This document shows, piece after piece, positions 51,666 to 59,694 of a stretch of 64,000 bases of DNA (the first letter of the stretch is position 1; the number at the start of each line of letters is the position of its first letter). Position numbers and translations under genes: made by a program. The notes under the pieces were generated by a model, which worked only from the letters and a program-made list of their open reading frames with translations, made no database searches and was not told where the DNA came from. Origin of the DNA: Chryseobacterium sp. Leaf405 (GTDB lineage Bacteria; Bacteroidota; Bacteroidia; Flavobacteriales; Weeksellaceae); assembly GCF_001425355.1 (NCBI RefSeq), contig NZ_LMQN01000018.1:100261-164260 (forward strand), given 5' to 3'.

Positions 51666-52715
51666 TTAAAGAATTAACATTGCATCTCCGTAAGAGTAGA
51701 ATTTATATTTTTCTTTTACTGCTTCTTCATAAGCCTGCATAATGAAATCTTTCCCTGCAAACGCTGCAATCATCATCAATAATGTTGATTTGGGTGTGTG
51801 GAAATTAGTAATCATACAGTTAGCAACTCCGAAATCGTGAGGAGGATAAATAAATTTATTCGTCCAACCGTGGAATGCAGAAATTTTCTTATTAGAAGAA
51901 ACCGAAGTTTCAAGGGTTCTCATTGTCGTTGTTCCTACAGCACAAACTCTTCTGTGATTATCAACAGCGTTATTAATAATATCCGCATTTTTCTCATCGA
52001 TGAAGATCTCTTCAGACTCCATTTTATGCTTAGAAAGATCTTCAACTTCAATTGGGTTGAAAGTTCCCAAACCAACGTGAAGCGTAACTTCAGCAAAGTC
52101 GATTCCTTTAATTTCCAATCTCTTCATCAAATGTTTTGAGAAGTGAAGACCAGCCGTAGGAGCCGCAACAGCACCTTCTATTTTTGCATAAATCGTCTGA
52201 TATCTTTCAGCATCTTCCGGTTCAACATCTCTTTTGATATATTTTGGAAGTGGCGTTTCTCCTAATTCTTTTAATTTAGATCTGAATTCTTCGTAAGAAC
52301 CGTCGAATAAAAATCTCAATGTTCTTCCTCTTGAAGTAGTGTTATCGATAACCTCAGCAACCAAAGATTCATCTTCAGTGAAAAATAATTTGTTACCAAT
52401 TCTGATTTTTCTTGCCGGATCTACCAAAACATCCCAAACACGAGTTTCTTTATCAAGCTCTCTCAACAAGAAAACTTCAATTTTAGCTCCTGTTTTTTCT
52501 TTATTTCCATACAATCTTGCAGGAAAAACTTTCGTATTGTTAAAGATGAATAGGTCTTTCTCTTCGAAATAATCAACGACGTCTTTGAATAATTTATGCT
52601 CAATAGTCTGATTTTTACGGTCAAGAACCATTAATTTGGCTTCGTCTCTATGCTCAGAAGGATGTTCTGCCAATAATTCTTCAGGAAGATCAAAATTAAA
52701 ATCTGATGTTTTCAT
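51666..52715 (-). CDS. queA: tRNA preQ1(34) S-adenosylmethionine ribosyltransferase-isomerase QueA
   Basis: 349 residues with typical QueA motifs: DFNFDLPEELLAEHP, FNNTKVFPARLYG, VAAPTAGLHFSKHL, LHVGLGTFNPIEVED and TNFHTPKSTLLMMIAAF. It builds epoxyqueuosine on tRNA from preQ1 and SAM. Nothing else of the queuosine pathway is in the window. It has a good promoter upstream and is probably followed by rlmN in the same transcript. Confidence 0.97.
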   Translation of the reverse strand: MKTSDFNFDLPEELLAEHPSEHRDEAKLMVLDRKNQTIEHKLFKDVVDYFEEKDLFIFNNTKVFPARLYGNKEKTGAKIEVFLLRELDKETRVWDVLVDPARKIRIGNKLFFTEDESLVAEVIDNTTSRGRTLRFLFDGSYEEFRSKLKELGETPLPKYIKRDVEPEDAERYQTIYAKIEGAVAAPTAGLHFSKHLMKRLEIKGIDFAEVTLHVGLGTFNPIEVEDLSKHKMESEEIFIDEKNADIINNAVDNHRRVCAVGTTTMRTLETSVSSNKKISAFHGWTNKFIYPPHDFGVANCMITNFHTPKSTLLMMIAAFAGKDFIMQAYEEAVKEKYKFYSYGDAMLIL

Positions 52716-52771
52716 TTTTTAAATTACGGTTTAAAAATTTATTGAAATTACGAGATGTAATTTGCGGAGTG

Positions 52772-52803
52772 CAAATATACGACATTCGATACCCCTTTGT
52801 CAA
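52772..52803 (-). promoter_or_regulatory. Promoter of queA
   Basis: On the minus strand TTG (52803-52801) and TATATTTG (52779-52772) are 21 bases apart, matching the Bacteroidota -33/-7 pattern. The start codon is about 57 bases downstream of the -7 box. Confidence 0.65.
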
Positions 52804-52827
52804 GTATTATTTACAATGAAATAAAAA

Positions 52828-52843
52828 ACCGTGATATCACGGT
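52828..52843. other. Perfect 16-bp palindrome between queA and the AIM24 gene
   Basis: ACCGTGATATCACGGT is its own reverse complement. On the minus strand it is followed by TTTTTTATTT, so it could act as a minus-strand terminator against antisense read-through from 54312-53632. It could also be an operator between the divergent genes. Confidence 0.5.
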
Positions 52844-52894
52844 AATTTGCAACGGTAAAAATTCGTATTTTGGCGATGCAAAAAATCATAAACT

Positions 52895-53587
52895 ATGAGT
52901 AAATATTCAATCGAATCTTTTGTGAATGAAACAAAAGAAAATCCACAAGAAAGAGATTATTTCGAACTGGAAAAACCTGCACTTTTAGAAATCAACTTGA
53001 ATAATCAATCGGTCTGGACAAAAACAGGAAGTATGGTGGGTTATGTTGGAAACATCAATTTTGAAAGACAGGGAATGCTGGCTGGTGGTTTAGGAAATCT
53101 TCTTAAAAAAGCAATCAGCGGAGAGGGCGCAAAACTGATGAAAGCGGAAGGAACCGGGAAATTATATGTTGCTGATGAGGGGAAAAAAGTTCGTATCCTT
53201 TACCTAAACAATGAATCTGTTTGTGTAAACGGGAACGATGTTTTAGCCCATGAACAAAGCATTAAAAGTGACATCACCATGTTAAAAAGCATCGCAGGCG
53301 TAATGTCTGGCGGACTTTTTCAAGTAAAACTTTCAGGAACGGGACATATTGCAATGACTACTCACGGCGAGCCTTTAACATTATTGGTAACTCCAGATAG
53401 TCCGGTTTTTACAGATCCTAATGCAACGGTTGCATGGTCCGGGAATTTAAGTCCTGAACTTAAAACTAATGTCTCTTTTAAAAGTTTAATTGGAAGAGGA
53501 AGCGGCGAAGAATTCCAAATGAAATTCTCAGGAAGTGGTTGGGTATTGATTCAGCCGTATGAAGAGGTTTATAGAGTTGAGAAGTAA
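52895..53587 (+). CDS. AIM24 family protein
   Basis: 230 residues with the AIM24 double-beta-barrel pattern: SVWTKTGSMVGYVGNINFERQG near 35-55, GTGKLYVADEGKKVRIL, and the end GSGWVLIQPYEEV. No signal peptide or membrane span. The family is widespread in bacteria and mitochondria but its reaction is not established. It is a single gene with its own terminator. Confidence 0.9.
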   Translation: MSKYSIESFVNETKENPQERDYFELEKPALLEINLNNQSVWTKTGSMVGYVGNINFERQGMLAGGLGNLLKKAISGEGAKLMKAEGTGKLYVADEGKKVRILYLNNESVCVNGNDVLAHEQSIKSDITMLKSIAGVMSGGLFQVKLSGTGHIAMTTHGEPLTLLVTPDSPVFTDPNATVAWSGNLSPELKTNVSFKSLIGRGSGEEFQMKFSGSGWVLIQPYEEVYRVEK

Positions 53588-53602
53588 ATTTTATATAAAT
53601 TT

Positions 53603-53631
53603 TAGCAGGGATAATTTTATTCCTGCTTTTT
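53603..53631 (+). terminator. Rho-independent terminator after the AIM24 gene
   Basis: AGCAGGGATAA pairs with TTATTCCTGCT (one G-T pair), followed by TTTTTC. It abuts the stop of the convergent gene. Confidence 0.8.
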
Positions 53632-54312
53632 CTATTGGTTTTTAAATTTTAATTGATTTTTAGAAACTTTAATTTCAAAATCTTGAGGTTCTACGGCAAT
53701 TAATTCAAGTTTTATTTCATAATTTTCAAATTTATTAGATGCAGATTTAACAATATAATTTTCTTCAAACTTAATTTGTTTGTCAATTTCATGAGCATCA
53801 AATAGGGCTCTTAAGGCAATATATGATAAATCATTTTCAAATTTTTGTAATTCTACATTTGCTTCTTTTCTCGTTTTTTTTAATTTATTATTTTTAAACT
53901 CTTTTATTTTGTAATAATCAGAATCATTTTCATTTTTAATGAATTGAAAATTGAAGGTTCTTCTTTTAATTTCTTCTTCAAACTGATTTTTTACATCAGG
54001 AAATTTCACAGAATACTGATAGATAAAATCCTCACTTTTTAAAGGAAATTTGATATTTTTAAGTATAAAGTGATGCTCAACATTACTTGTAAAATCATGA
54101 ATTTTAGCAACAAAGCCCTTATCCTGTCCATTAGTAAAACGAATTGCATAAGAATGGTCATTAGAATTAATAATTTCATTAGAAAAGTGTAATTCAGGAA
54201 TATTATCACGCCTTATTTCGTTTTTATAATTAATATAATAATCAAAATGATATTCCTGAGAAAAAATAGTAACAAAAGCAAAAAATAAGAATAACGATAT
54301 TAGTTTTTTCAT
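53632..54312 (-). CDS. Exported protein of unknown function
   Basis: The ATG at 54312 (MKKLISLFLFFAFVTIFSQ) gives a signal peptide at the N terminus and is preferred over the earlier one at 54336; the protein has 226 residues. The mature part is rich in Lys, Asn and Phe, with no known family. Its ATG overlaps the stop of the glycosylase gene by four bases (ATGA), so the two are translationally coupled even though one product is cytoplasmic and the other exported. Confidence 0.75.
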   Translation of the reverse strand: MKKLISLFLFFAFVTIFSQEYHFDYYINYKNEIRRDNIPELHFSNEIINSNDHSYAIRFTNGQDKGFVAKIHDFTSNVEHHFILKNIKFPLKSEDFIYQYSVKFPDVKNQFEEEIKRRTFNFQFIKNENDSDYYKIKEFKNNKLKKTRKEANVELQKFENDLSYIALRALFDAHEIDKQIKFEENYIVKSASNKFENYEIKLELIAVEPQDFEIKVSKNQLKFKNQ

Positions 54313-54797
54313 AAATGCATTTTTATCTTCTTCCATTCCTCTAATTTCTTTTCAAAAGAAACTGTATGAAGTGGACTTGTAGAAGGCAGTAAAAATACAG
54401 GAATTTTATAATTCTTTCCTAAAATTTTCTGTAGATTTTTATACGATTTTCCTCCGTTGCAGAAAATAGTTTTAATATTCGGATGATTTTCTAAAAGTTC
54501 AGCAATTTGATTGGCTTCTTCATTTTTTATTTCAGAATCTAAGCTTCCTTTTCTTTCGCAGGAATCAATGACATCCCAAAGTGCGATATGATTTTGCTTT
54601 AAAACCTGAATTCTTTCGTCATAATTTTCTGTAAATTTTTCATTAAACAATTCAAAAATAATTTTCCAGAATTTGTTTTGAGGATGACCGTAGTATTGCT
54701 GTTTTTCTAAAGATTTTACTCCCGGAATTGAACCTAAAATTAAGATTTTAGAATTTTCATCAATAATTGGAGGAAAGGAGGATATTCTGTTTTGCAT
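54309..54797 (-). CDS. Uracil-DNA-glycosylase superfamily protein, DNA-deoxyinosine glycosylase type
   Basis: 162 residues. The motif ILILGSIPGVKSLEKQQYYGHP, together with NKFWKII, fits the deoxyinosine-glycosylase branch, and VFLLPSTSPLH the C-terminal loop that inserts into DNA. It removes deaminated bases such as hypoxanthine. It overlaps the exported-protein gene at 53632 by four bases. Confidence 0.9.
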   Translation of the reverse strand: MQNRISSFPPIIDENSKILILGSIPGVKSLEKQQYYGHPQNKFWKIIFELFNEKFTENYDERIQVLKQNHIALWDVIDSCERKGSLDSEIKNEEANQIAELLENHPNIKTIFCNGGKSYKNLQKILGKNYKIPVFLLPSTSPLHTVSFEKKLEEWKKIKMHL

Positions 54798-54825
54798 GAC
54801 TCAAATTTATTTAATTTTACATAAA

Positions 54826-54853
54826 CAAAAAACGGACTATAAAGTCCGTTTCA
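54826..54853 (-). terminator. Terminator after the S9 peptidase gene
   Basis: AAACGGACT / AGTCCGTTT stem with a four-base loop and T-run on the minus strand. The repeat element at 54875-54933 lies between the peptidase stop and this terminator. Confidence 0.82.
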
Positions 54854-54874
54854 ATATTTTTAATGATACTATTG

Positions 54875-54933
54875 ACCATCCCGTCAAAAATTCATTCTGA
54901 ATTTTCGTCACCCCTTTAAAGGAGGGGAATTCT
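54875..54933 (+). repeat. Dispersed intergenic repeat, copy B (two hairpins)
   Basis: ACCATCCCGTC start, then AAAATTC-ATTCT-GAATTTT and CACCCCTTTAAAGGAGGGG blocks in the same order as copy A at 4286-4344. As at copy A, it lies 3' of a minus-strand gene and points the same way relative to it. Confidence 0.75.
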
Positions 54934-54944
54934 GAGATTAAGGT

Positions 54945-56939
54945 TTACAATGTTTCTTTCAGCCAGTCAAAGAATTCTCTCTGCCACACCAAACCGTTTT
55001 GCGGATGAAGCACCCAGTGATTTTCGTTCGGGAAATACACTAGTTTTGATTTCAATCCTCTTAATTTTGCTGCCTGGAAAGCTTCCTGCCCTTGTTCATA
55101 AGGAACTCTGAAATCGATTCCGCCTTGAACGATCATGATGGGTTTATTCCATTTATCAACAAAATTACTTGGATTGAATTCTGTGTAAGCCCTTGGAAGT
55201 GGTTTTTCCCACGGTGAACCCAAATCCCAATTCGCAAACCAAAGTTCTTCCGTCGTTAAATACCAAGATTTCATATCAAATAATCCATCATGAGCAATAA
55301 ACGTTTTGAATCTATTTTCATGAATTCCAGCTAACATAAATACGCTGTAACCGCCATAGCTTGCTCCAACAGCCGCTACTCTCTCACCATCAACATACGG
55401 TAAAGTTTTTGCAAAATCGGTTGCTGCCAAATAATCTTTCATCGGCTGTCCACCCCAGTCTCTTGAGATCTCTTCGTTCCATTTTGTCCCCCAACCCGGC
55501 ATCCCTCGACGGTTTGGTGCAACGACAATGTATCCGTTGGCTGCCATTAAAGCGAAATTCCATCTTACACTGAAAAATTGTGTTAATGCAGATTGAGGCC
55601 CGCCTTGGCAATATACCAATGTTGGATATTTCTTATTCGGATCGAAGTTTGGTGGGTAATGGAACCATACTCCCATTTCTTTTCCGTCTGAAGTTTTTAC
55701 CATTTTCAACTCAGATTTTCCCTGTGCTAATTTTGCGTAAGTTTCTTTATTAGCATCAGTAATTTGCTTTAAATCTCCGTTTTTAAGGTTAACTGAGAAT
55801 ATTTCTGAAGCATGATTAATATCTGTTTTTGAAACCAATAATGAATTTTTATGATCTGCAAAAATTTCATTAATATCAAAATCACCTCTTGTAATTTGCT
55901 GAACTTTAGCATTTTTAGGATCTAAAAAAAATAGTTGCTTCGTCCCTCTGAAAGCTGCCGTAAAATATATCGTTTTAGAATCTCCGCTCCAGAAAACATC
56001 TCCTGAAACACTTTCATCCCAACTGCTTGTAAGGTTTGAAATTTTACCAGACTTCCAATCCATGATTTTTACATCATTTTTATCTGCTTCATAGCCGTCT
56101 CTCGCCATACTTAGCCAAATCAGAGATTTTCCATCCGGACTGAATTTTGGATTTACATCATAGCCTTTATTCGTTTCAGTTATGTTTTTTGTTGTTCCTG
56201 ATGCTAGATCGTATGCAAAAATATCCGTGTTGGTACTTGTTGAGTACTCTTTACCGCTTTTCGGCTTTGTAACATATAAAAGCTGTGCAGAATCTGGACT
56301 GAAAATAAAATCTTCCGCTCCACCGAAAGGTCTTTGAGGCGAATCCCACATTTTGCCTTCCAATAAATCTTTAGCAGAATCAACAGCAGCTGAAGTATTT
56401 ACCACAAAAACATGGTTGTATTTTCCTTCATTAAAGTAATCCCAGTGTCTGTGATTCAAGTCTGTATAAACCTGTGCAGTCGTTTTTGGAGTATCGGAAA
56501 ATTTATCTTTTCCCATTACTTTTTCTACCAAAACCTGCTTGCTGAACGCTATTTTTTTACCGTCTGGAGAAATTACAATATTATCAACTTCACCGATTGT
56601 ATAAAATTCTGTCCATGTTTTTCCGCTGTCTTTGGAAAGGAAAATTTTGTTTCCTTCCTGAGCGTAGATTCCGTTTTTATCCCATTGAATAAGAGATTTT
56701 TTACCAAAATCTATTTTAGTGGACTGATTATTGAGAACGTTTAAGAAATAATTCTCACTTTTTGTTTTTTCTGTTTTAAGATCTGTTTGCCCCACTTTAT
56801 AAATAAGCGAAGACTGATCGGGAGAAACTGCCTGTACCCCAACTTTTTTCAAAGTCCATAAGATTTCAGGCGTCATTACTTGTTGTGCATTCATTAAAAG
56901 CGGAGCTGCCAAAGCCAGCAGACTGTACTTAAGTTTCAT
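54945..56939 (-). CDS. S9 family prolyl oligopeptidase-type serine peptidase
   Basis: 664 residues with a signal peptide (SLLALAAPLLMNAQ). A seven-bladed propeller with repeated DGK/SPD motifs (VISPDGKKIAFS, KFSPDGKSLIWL) is at about 20-400. The alpha/beta-hydrolase domain follows with nucleophile GASYGGYS, aspartate in QGGIDFRVPYEQG and histidine in NENHWVLHPQN. It resembles acylaminoacyl/dipeptidyl peptidases, acting on short peptides in the periplasm. It is followed by a dispersed repeat and a terminator. Confidence 0.93.
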   Translation of the reverse strand: MKLKYSLLALAAPLLMNAQQVMTPEILWTLKKVGVQAVSPDQSSLIYKVGQTDLKTEKTKSENYFLNVLNNQSTKIDFGKKSLIQWDKNGIYAQEGNKIFLSKDSGKTWTEFYTIGEVDNIVISPDGKKIAFSKQVLVEKVMGKDKFSDTPKTTAQVYTDLNHRHWDYFNEGKYNHVFVVNTSAAVDSAKDLLEGKMWDSPQRPFGGAEDFIFSPDSAQLLYVTKPKSGKEYSTSTNTDIFAYDLASGTTKNITETNKGYDVNPKFSPDGKSLIWLSMARDGYEADKNDVKIMDWKSGKISNLTSSWDESVSGDVFWSGDSKTIYFTAAFRGTKQLFFLDPKNAKVQQITRGDFDINEIFADHKNSLLVSKTDINHASEIFSVNLKNGDLKQITDANKETYAKLAQGKSELKMVKTSDGKEMGVWFHYPPNFDPNKKYPTLVYCQGGPQSALTQFFSVRWNFALMAANGYIVVAPNRRGMPGWGTKWNEEISRDWGGQPMKDYLAATDFAKTLPYVDGERVAAVGASYGGYSVFMLAGIHENRFKTFIAHDGLFDMKSWYLTTEELWFANWDLGSPWEKPLPRAYTEFNPSNFVDKWNKPIMIVQGGIDFRVPYEQGQEAFQAAKLRGLKSKLVYFPNENHWVLHPQNGLVWQREFFDWLKETL

Positions 56940-57055
56940 AAATTCCTATTTAATTCAAAGATTTCCAAAGGTATGTAAATGTGTTTAAACTTCAAATTTA
57001 ATGATGGATTTAAATTACTATCCTTATTTTTACGTTAAATTTAAGACTAACAATT

Positions 57056-57913
57056 ATGAAAAAAATTCTATCTGTTTTACTGGGTTTTTTCTCAGTTTGT
57101 GCATTTTCACAAATCAATATCTCTCCTCAAGTTACGCATTATCATGACCCTTATCAGATAACCGTTTCAGCGACCGGAACAATTTATTATACAACAGACG
57201 GAAGCACACCGACGTTAAGTTCTAGCTCTGCTACTAACAGTGTACAGATTTTAATTGATGATAATAAAGAAATCAAAGCTTTTGTGGTGAATTCGGGAAC
57301 AACCTCACCTGTTATCAGTAAAAAATATTATACCGGAACAATTACTCCTGCGAAAATTTATTTTAAACCTCCCTCAACGTGGACAGCAGGAAGCTGTGCA
57401 ATGGTTACCATGATTAATCCGAATGCTATAAACGGCTTTGTAATTGACAGTATCTGGCCGGGATTCCCCATGACCAGTACAGGTTGCAACGGCTGGTACA
57501 CATTAAACAGAAATTTTGAAAGTGGTTCGGTAACTTTCAATAACTGTTCTCCTTTTGTAAATATTCCCGGAAGTGTTTATACGAACGATATTGCAATGGG
57601 AAATTTGCTGTATTACGATTTCACAGACGGAGCGATCAACAATCCTCCGGCTTGCATTCTGGCTACAAAAGAAGGCAAATTAGAGCCGATAACTTTGGTA
57701 AAAGTATATCCTAATCCGGTTTCAGATATTTTAAAAATCAATTCTGATACAAATTTTACAGAGTATGAAATTTTGGATGCCAGCGGAAAAATAGCTTCTA
57801 AGGATAAATTAACCTCAAAAGAAATCAATATTAATCAGCTGAGTTCAGGAAATTATTTCATCAAACTGAAAGATAAACAAAATACGATTTTATTAAAATT
57901 CATCAAGAAATAA
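57056..57913 (+). CDS. T9SS-secreted protein with chitobiase/beta-sandwich and type A sorting domain
   Basis: 285 residues. Signal peptide (LSVLLGFFSVCAFSQ), then a chitobiase C-terminal-like fold (GTIYYTTDGSTPTLSSSSA) at about 25-95. A carbohydrate-binding-like region with four cysteines (AGSCAMVTM, STGCNGWYT, NNCSPFV, ACILATK) follows at about 105-205. The type IX sorting domain closes it (VKVYPNPVSDILKI, ILDASGKIASK, LSSGNYFIKLKDK). It is predicted to be secreted or surface-attached and to bind a glycan. No catalytic domain is seen. Confidence 0.88.
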   Translation: MKKILSVLLGFFSVCAFSQINISPQVTHYHDPYQITVSATGTIYYTTDGSTPTLSSSSATNSVQILIDDNKEIKAFVVNSGTTSPVISKKYYTGTITPAKIYFKPPSTWTAGSCAMVTMINPNAINGFVIDSIWPGFPMTSTGCNGWYTLNRNFESGSVTFNNCSPFVNIPGSVYTNDIAMGNLLYYDFTDGAINNPPACILATKEGKLEPITLVKVYPNPVSDILKINSDTNFTEYEILDASGKIASKDKLTSKEININQLSSGNYFIKLKDKQNTILLKFIKK

Positions 57914-57918
57914 AAACA

Positions 57919-57946
57919 AAAACCGTCAAATAACTGACGGTTTTTT
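57919..57946 (+). terminator. Rho-independent terminator
   Basis: ACCGTCA / TGACGGT stem followed by TTTTTT. It serves the T9SS protein gene and is close to the convergent stop at 57971. Confidence 0.85.
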
Positions 57947-57970
57947 ATATTTCTCGAGATGAGTTTTACG

Positions 57971-58315
57971 TTAATCTTTATCTGCAAACATAGAGTTGGC
58001 GAGAGAAGTAATTACTGAGAGCAAAATACTGAAAATAAATGCCCAAAGGAAACCGTCGACCTTCATACTGTCGATGAAATAATCTGCTATCAGGATGATA
58101 ATCGCATTGATAACCAATGCAAATAATCCCAAAGTAATAATTGTTAAAGGCAATCCGAAAAGGTTCAGAATAGGCTTTACGAAAATATTTAAAATACCTA
58201 AAACAATGGCAAAAATGATGGCCGTTGAAAAACCGTCAAAATGTACTCCCGGTAGAATTTTAGTTAAAAGATAAGCAACAATGGCTGTTATAAGAAGTCG
58301 GATAATTAGGTTCAT
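57971..58315 (-). CDS. Phage holin family IV-like membrane protein
   Basis: 114 residues with four membrane spans (LLITAIVAYLLTKIL, AIIFAIVLGILNIFVKPIL, LPLTIITLGLFALVINAIII, LWAFIFSILLSVITSL). The IFVKPILNLFGLPLTIITLGLF stretch is typical of the small four-span family often annotated as holin IV. In chromosomes away from phages these are not holins in any known sense, and no phage genes are nearby. The function is unknown. Confidence 0.88.
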   Translation of the reverse strand: MNLIIRLLITAIVAYLLTKILPGVHFDGFSTAIIFAIVLGILNIFVKPILNLFGLPLTIITLGLFALVINAIIILIADYFIDSMKVDGFLWAFIFSILLSVITSLANSMFADKD

Positions 58316-58379
58316 AGTATTTAATTTTTAATGTTTATGGGGTTACTGAGCAAAACTTATTCCATTTAATCTACCACAT

Positions 58380-58802
58380 TTATTTAATCTTCATCATCGT
58401 TACCAATGAAGTCGCAACATGACTTTCAGATTTTCCGTTTTCATCGATTGTATAAATTTCTGTTCTTATAACAGAGATTTTTGCACCCCCTTTTATGACA
58501 TATGATTTTGAAACCAAAGCATCACCGATTGCCGGTCTCAGATAATTGACTTTCAATTCAACCGTCACCACATAGCAATCTTCTTCATAATGACTTACCG
58601 CTGCGTATCCCGAAGAAACATCCACTAAAGAAGCGATCATTGCACCGTTGAACATTCCCGCTTTTCTGGTCATTAAATCCATTTTTGGAATTTTCATAGA
58701 AATAAAATCGGTTTCGACTTCCAGTAATTCTGCCTTGTAAAATTGTAAAGTTTCGGAACGGTTGAAACTATTGGTGATCAATTGTTTTTTTTCTGGAGAC
58801 AT
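58380..58802 (-). CDS. PaaI-type hotdog-fold thioesterase
   Basis: 140 residues with the hotdog pattern: MFNGAMIASLVDVSSGYAAVSH for the active-site helix and VTVELKVNYLRPAIGDALVSK for the sheet. Such enzymes cleave acyl-CoA thioesters, often of aromatic acids. The start is preceded by a gap of 115 bases to the divergent AraC gene. Confidence 0.88.
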   Translation of the reverse strand: MSPEKKQLITNSFNRSETLQFYKAELLEVETDFISMKIPKMDLMTRKAGMFNGAMIASLVDVSSGYAAVSHYEEDCYVVTVELKVNYLRPAIGDALVSKSYVIKGGAKISVIRTEIYTIDENGKSESHVATSLVTMMKIK

Positions 58803-58917
58803 TATTTTAATTTAAAGCAAATGTAATACAACCTTAAAGATCGTGAAAATTTTCACTTACTATTAACTCATAAAATAAGAAACAGTAAATTCGTTTACCA
58901 GAAATAGGTTAAAAACT

Positions 58918-59670
58918 ATGAGCAACGATTTAATATATCAATTCATTAAACCAGAAAAATCACTTGCCGATTTTGTATTTGGCTATTCTTCGTTGGAAAA
59001 TCTGGAGACATTTAAAGAAGGTGTAATCATTCCCAACGGAAAAATTGATTTGCTTTTCTGCAAAACTACCGATAATCAGTTTCAAATTGTGTTAATGGGC
59101 TTGGAAACTAAACCTAAACCAATGCCTAAAACGGAATATTCCACTTTTTTTGCGATTAGTTTTGATCCGCTTGCGTTAGAATATATTCTTCATCAGTCTA
59201 TCGCAGAATTTGTAGATGGTGGAAAAGAATTGCCCGATAATTTTTGGGATTTCAGCATTGATGATCTCGACGATTTTGACCAATTCTGTAAAAAAGCTTC
59301 AGAAAAAATTACATCATTATTACCTGAAAAAATTGATGAAAGAAAAAGAAAATTGTTTGAACTTATTTTTGAAACGCATGGAGAAATCAATGTTAAAGAG
59401 CTTTCAGAACAAATCATTTGGAATGAACGACAGATTAACCGTTATTTCAATAAACAATTAGGAATTTCGTTAAAATATTACTGTAAAATATTGCGTTTTC
59501 AGGCTTCTCTTCATCATATCAAAGACGGAAATCTTTTTCCGCAGCTTAATTTTACCGATCAGTCTCACTTCATCAAAGAAATTAAAAAACTTTCCGGAGT
59601 TTCTCCTAAAGAACTGTTTAAAAATCAAAACGACCGATTTTTACAATTTTTAGTGTATCATACCTCCTAA
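58918..59670 (+). CDS. AraC-family transcriptional regulator
   Basis: 250 residues. The N-terminal ligand-binding-like region (about 1-110, IIPNGKIDLLFCKTT) is of a type common in Bacteroidota. The C-terminal AraC helix-turn-helix pair is at about 160-240 (VKELSEQIIWNERQINRYFNKQLG, FTDQSHFIKEIKKLSGVSPKEL). It is 24 bases upstream of the FAD monooxygenase gene on the same strand and probably regulates it. Confidence 0.92.
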   Translation: MSNDLIYQFIKPEKSLADFVFGYSSLENLETFKEGVIIPNGKIDLLFCKTTDNQFQIVLMGLETKPKPMPKTEYSTFFAISFDPLALEYILHQSIAEFVDGGKELPDNFWDFSIDDLDDFDQFCKKASEKITSLLPEKIDERKRKLFELIFETHGEINVKELSEQIIWNERQINRYFNKQLGISLKYYCKILRFQASLHHIKDGNLFPQLNFTDQSHFIKEIKKLSGVSPKELFKNQNDRFLQFLVYHTS

Positions 59671-59694
59671 TTTTGCAGCATAAAATTTAAAATT

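Noticed and set aside
57971..58315. Prophage suggested by a holin-type protein
   Set aside because: No other phage gene nearby; this family is common in bacterial chromosomes.
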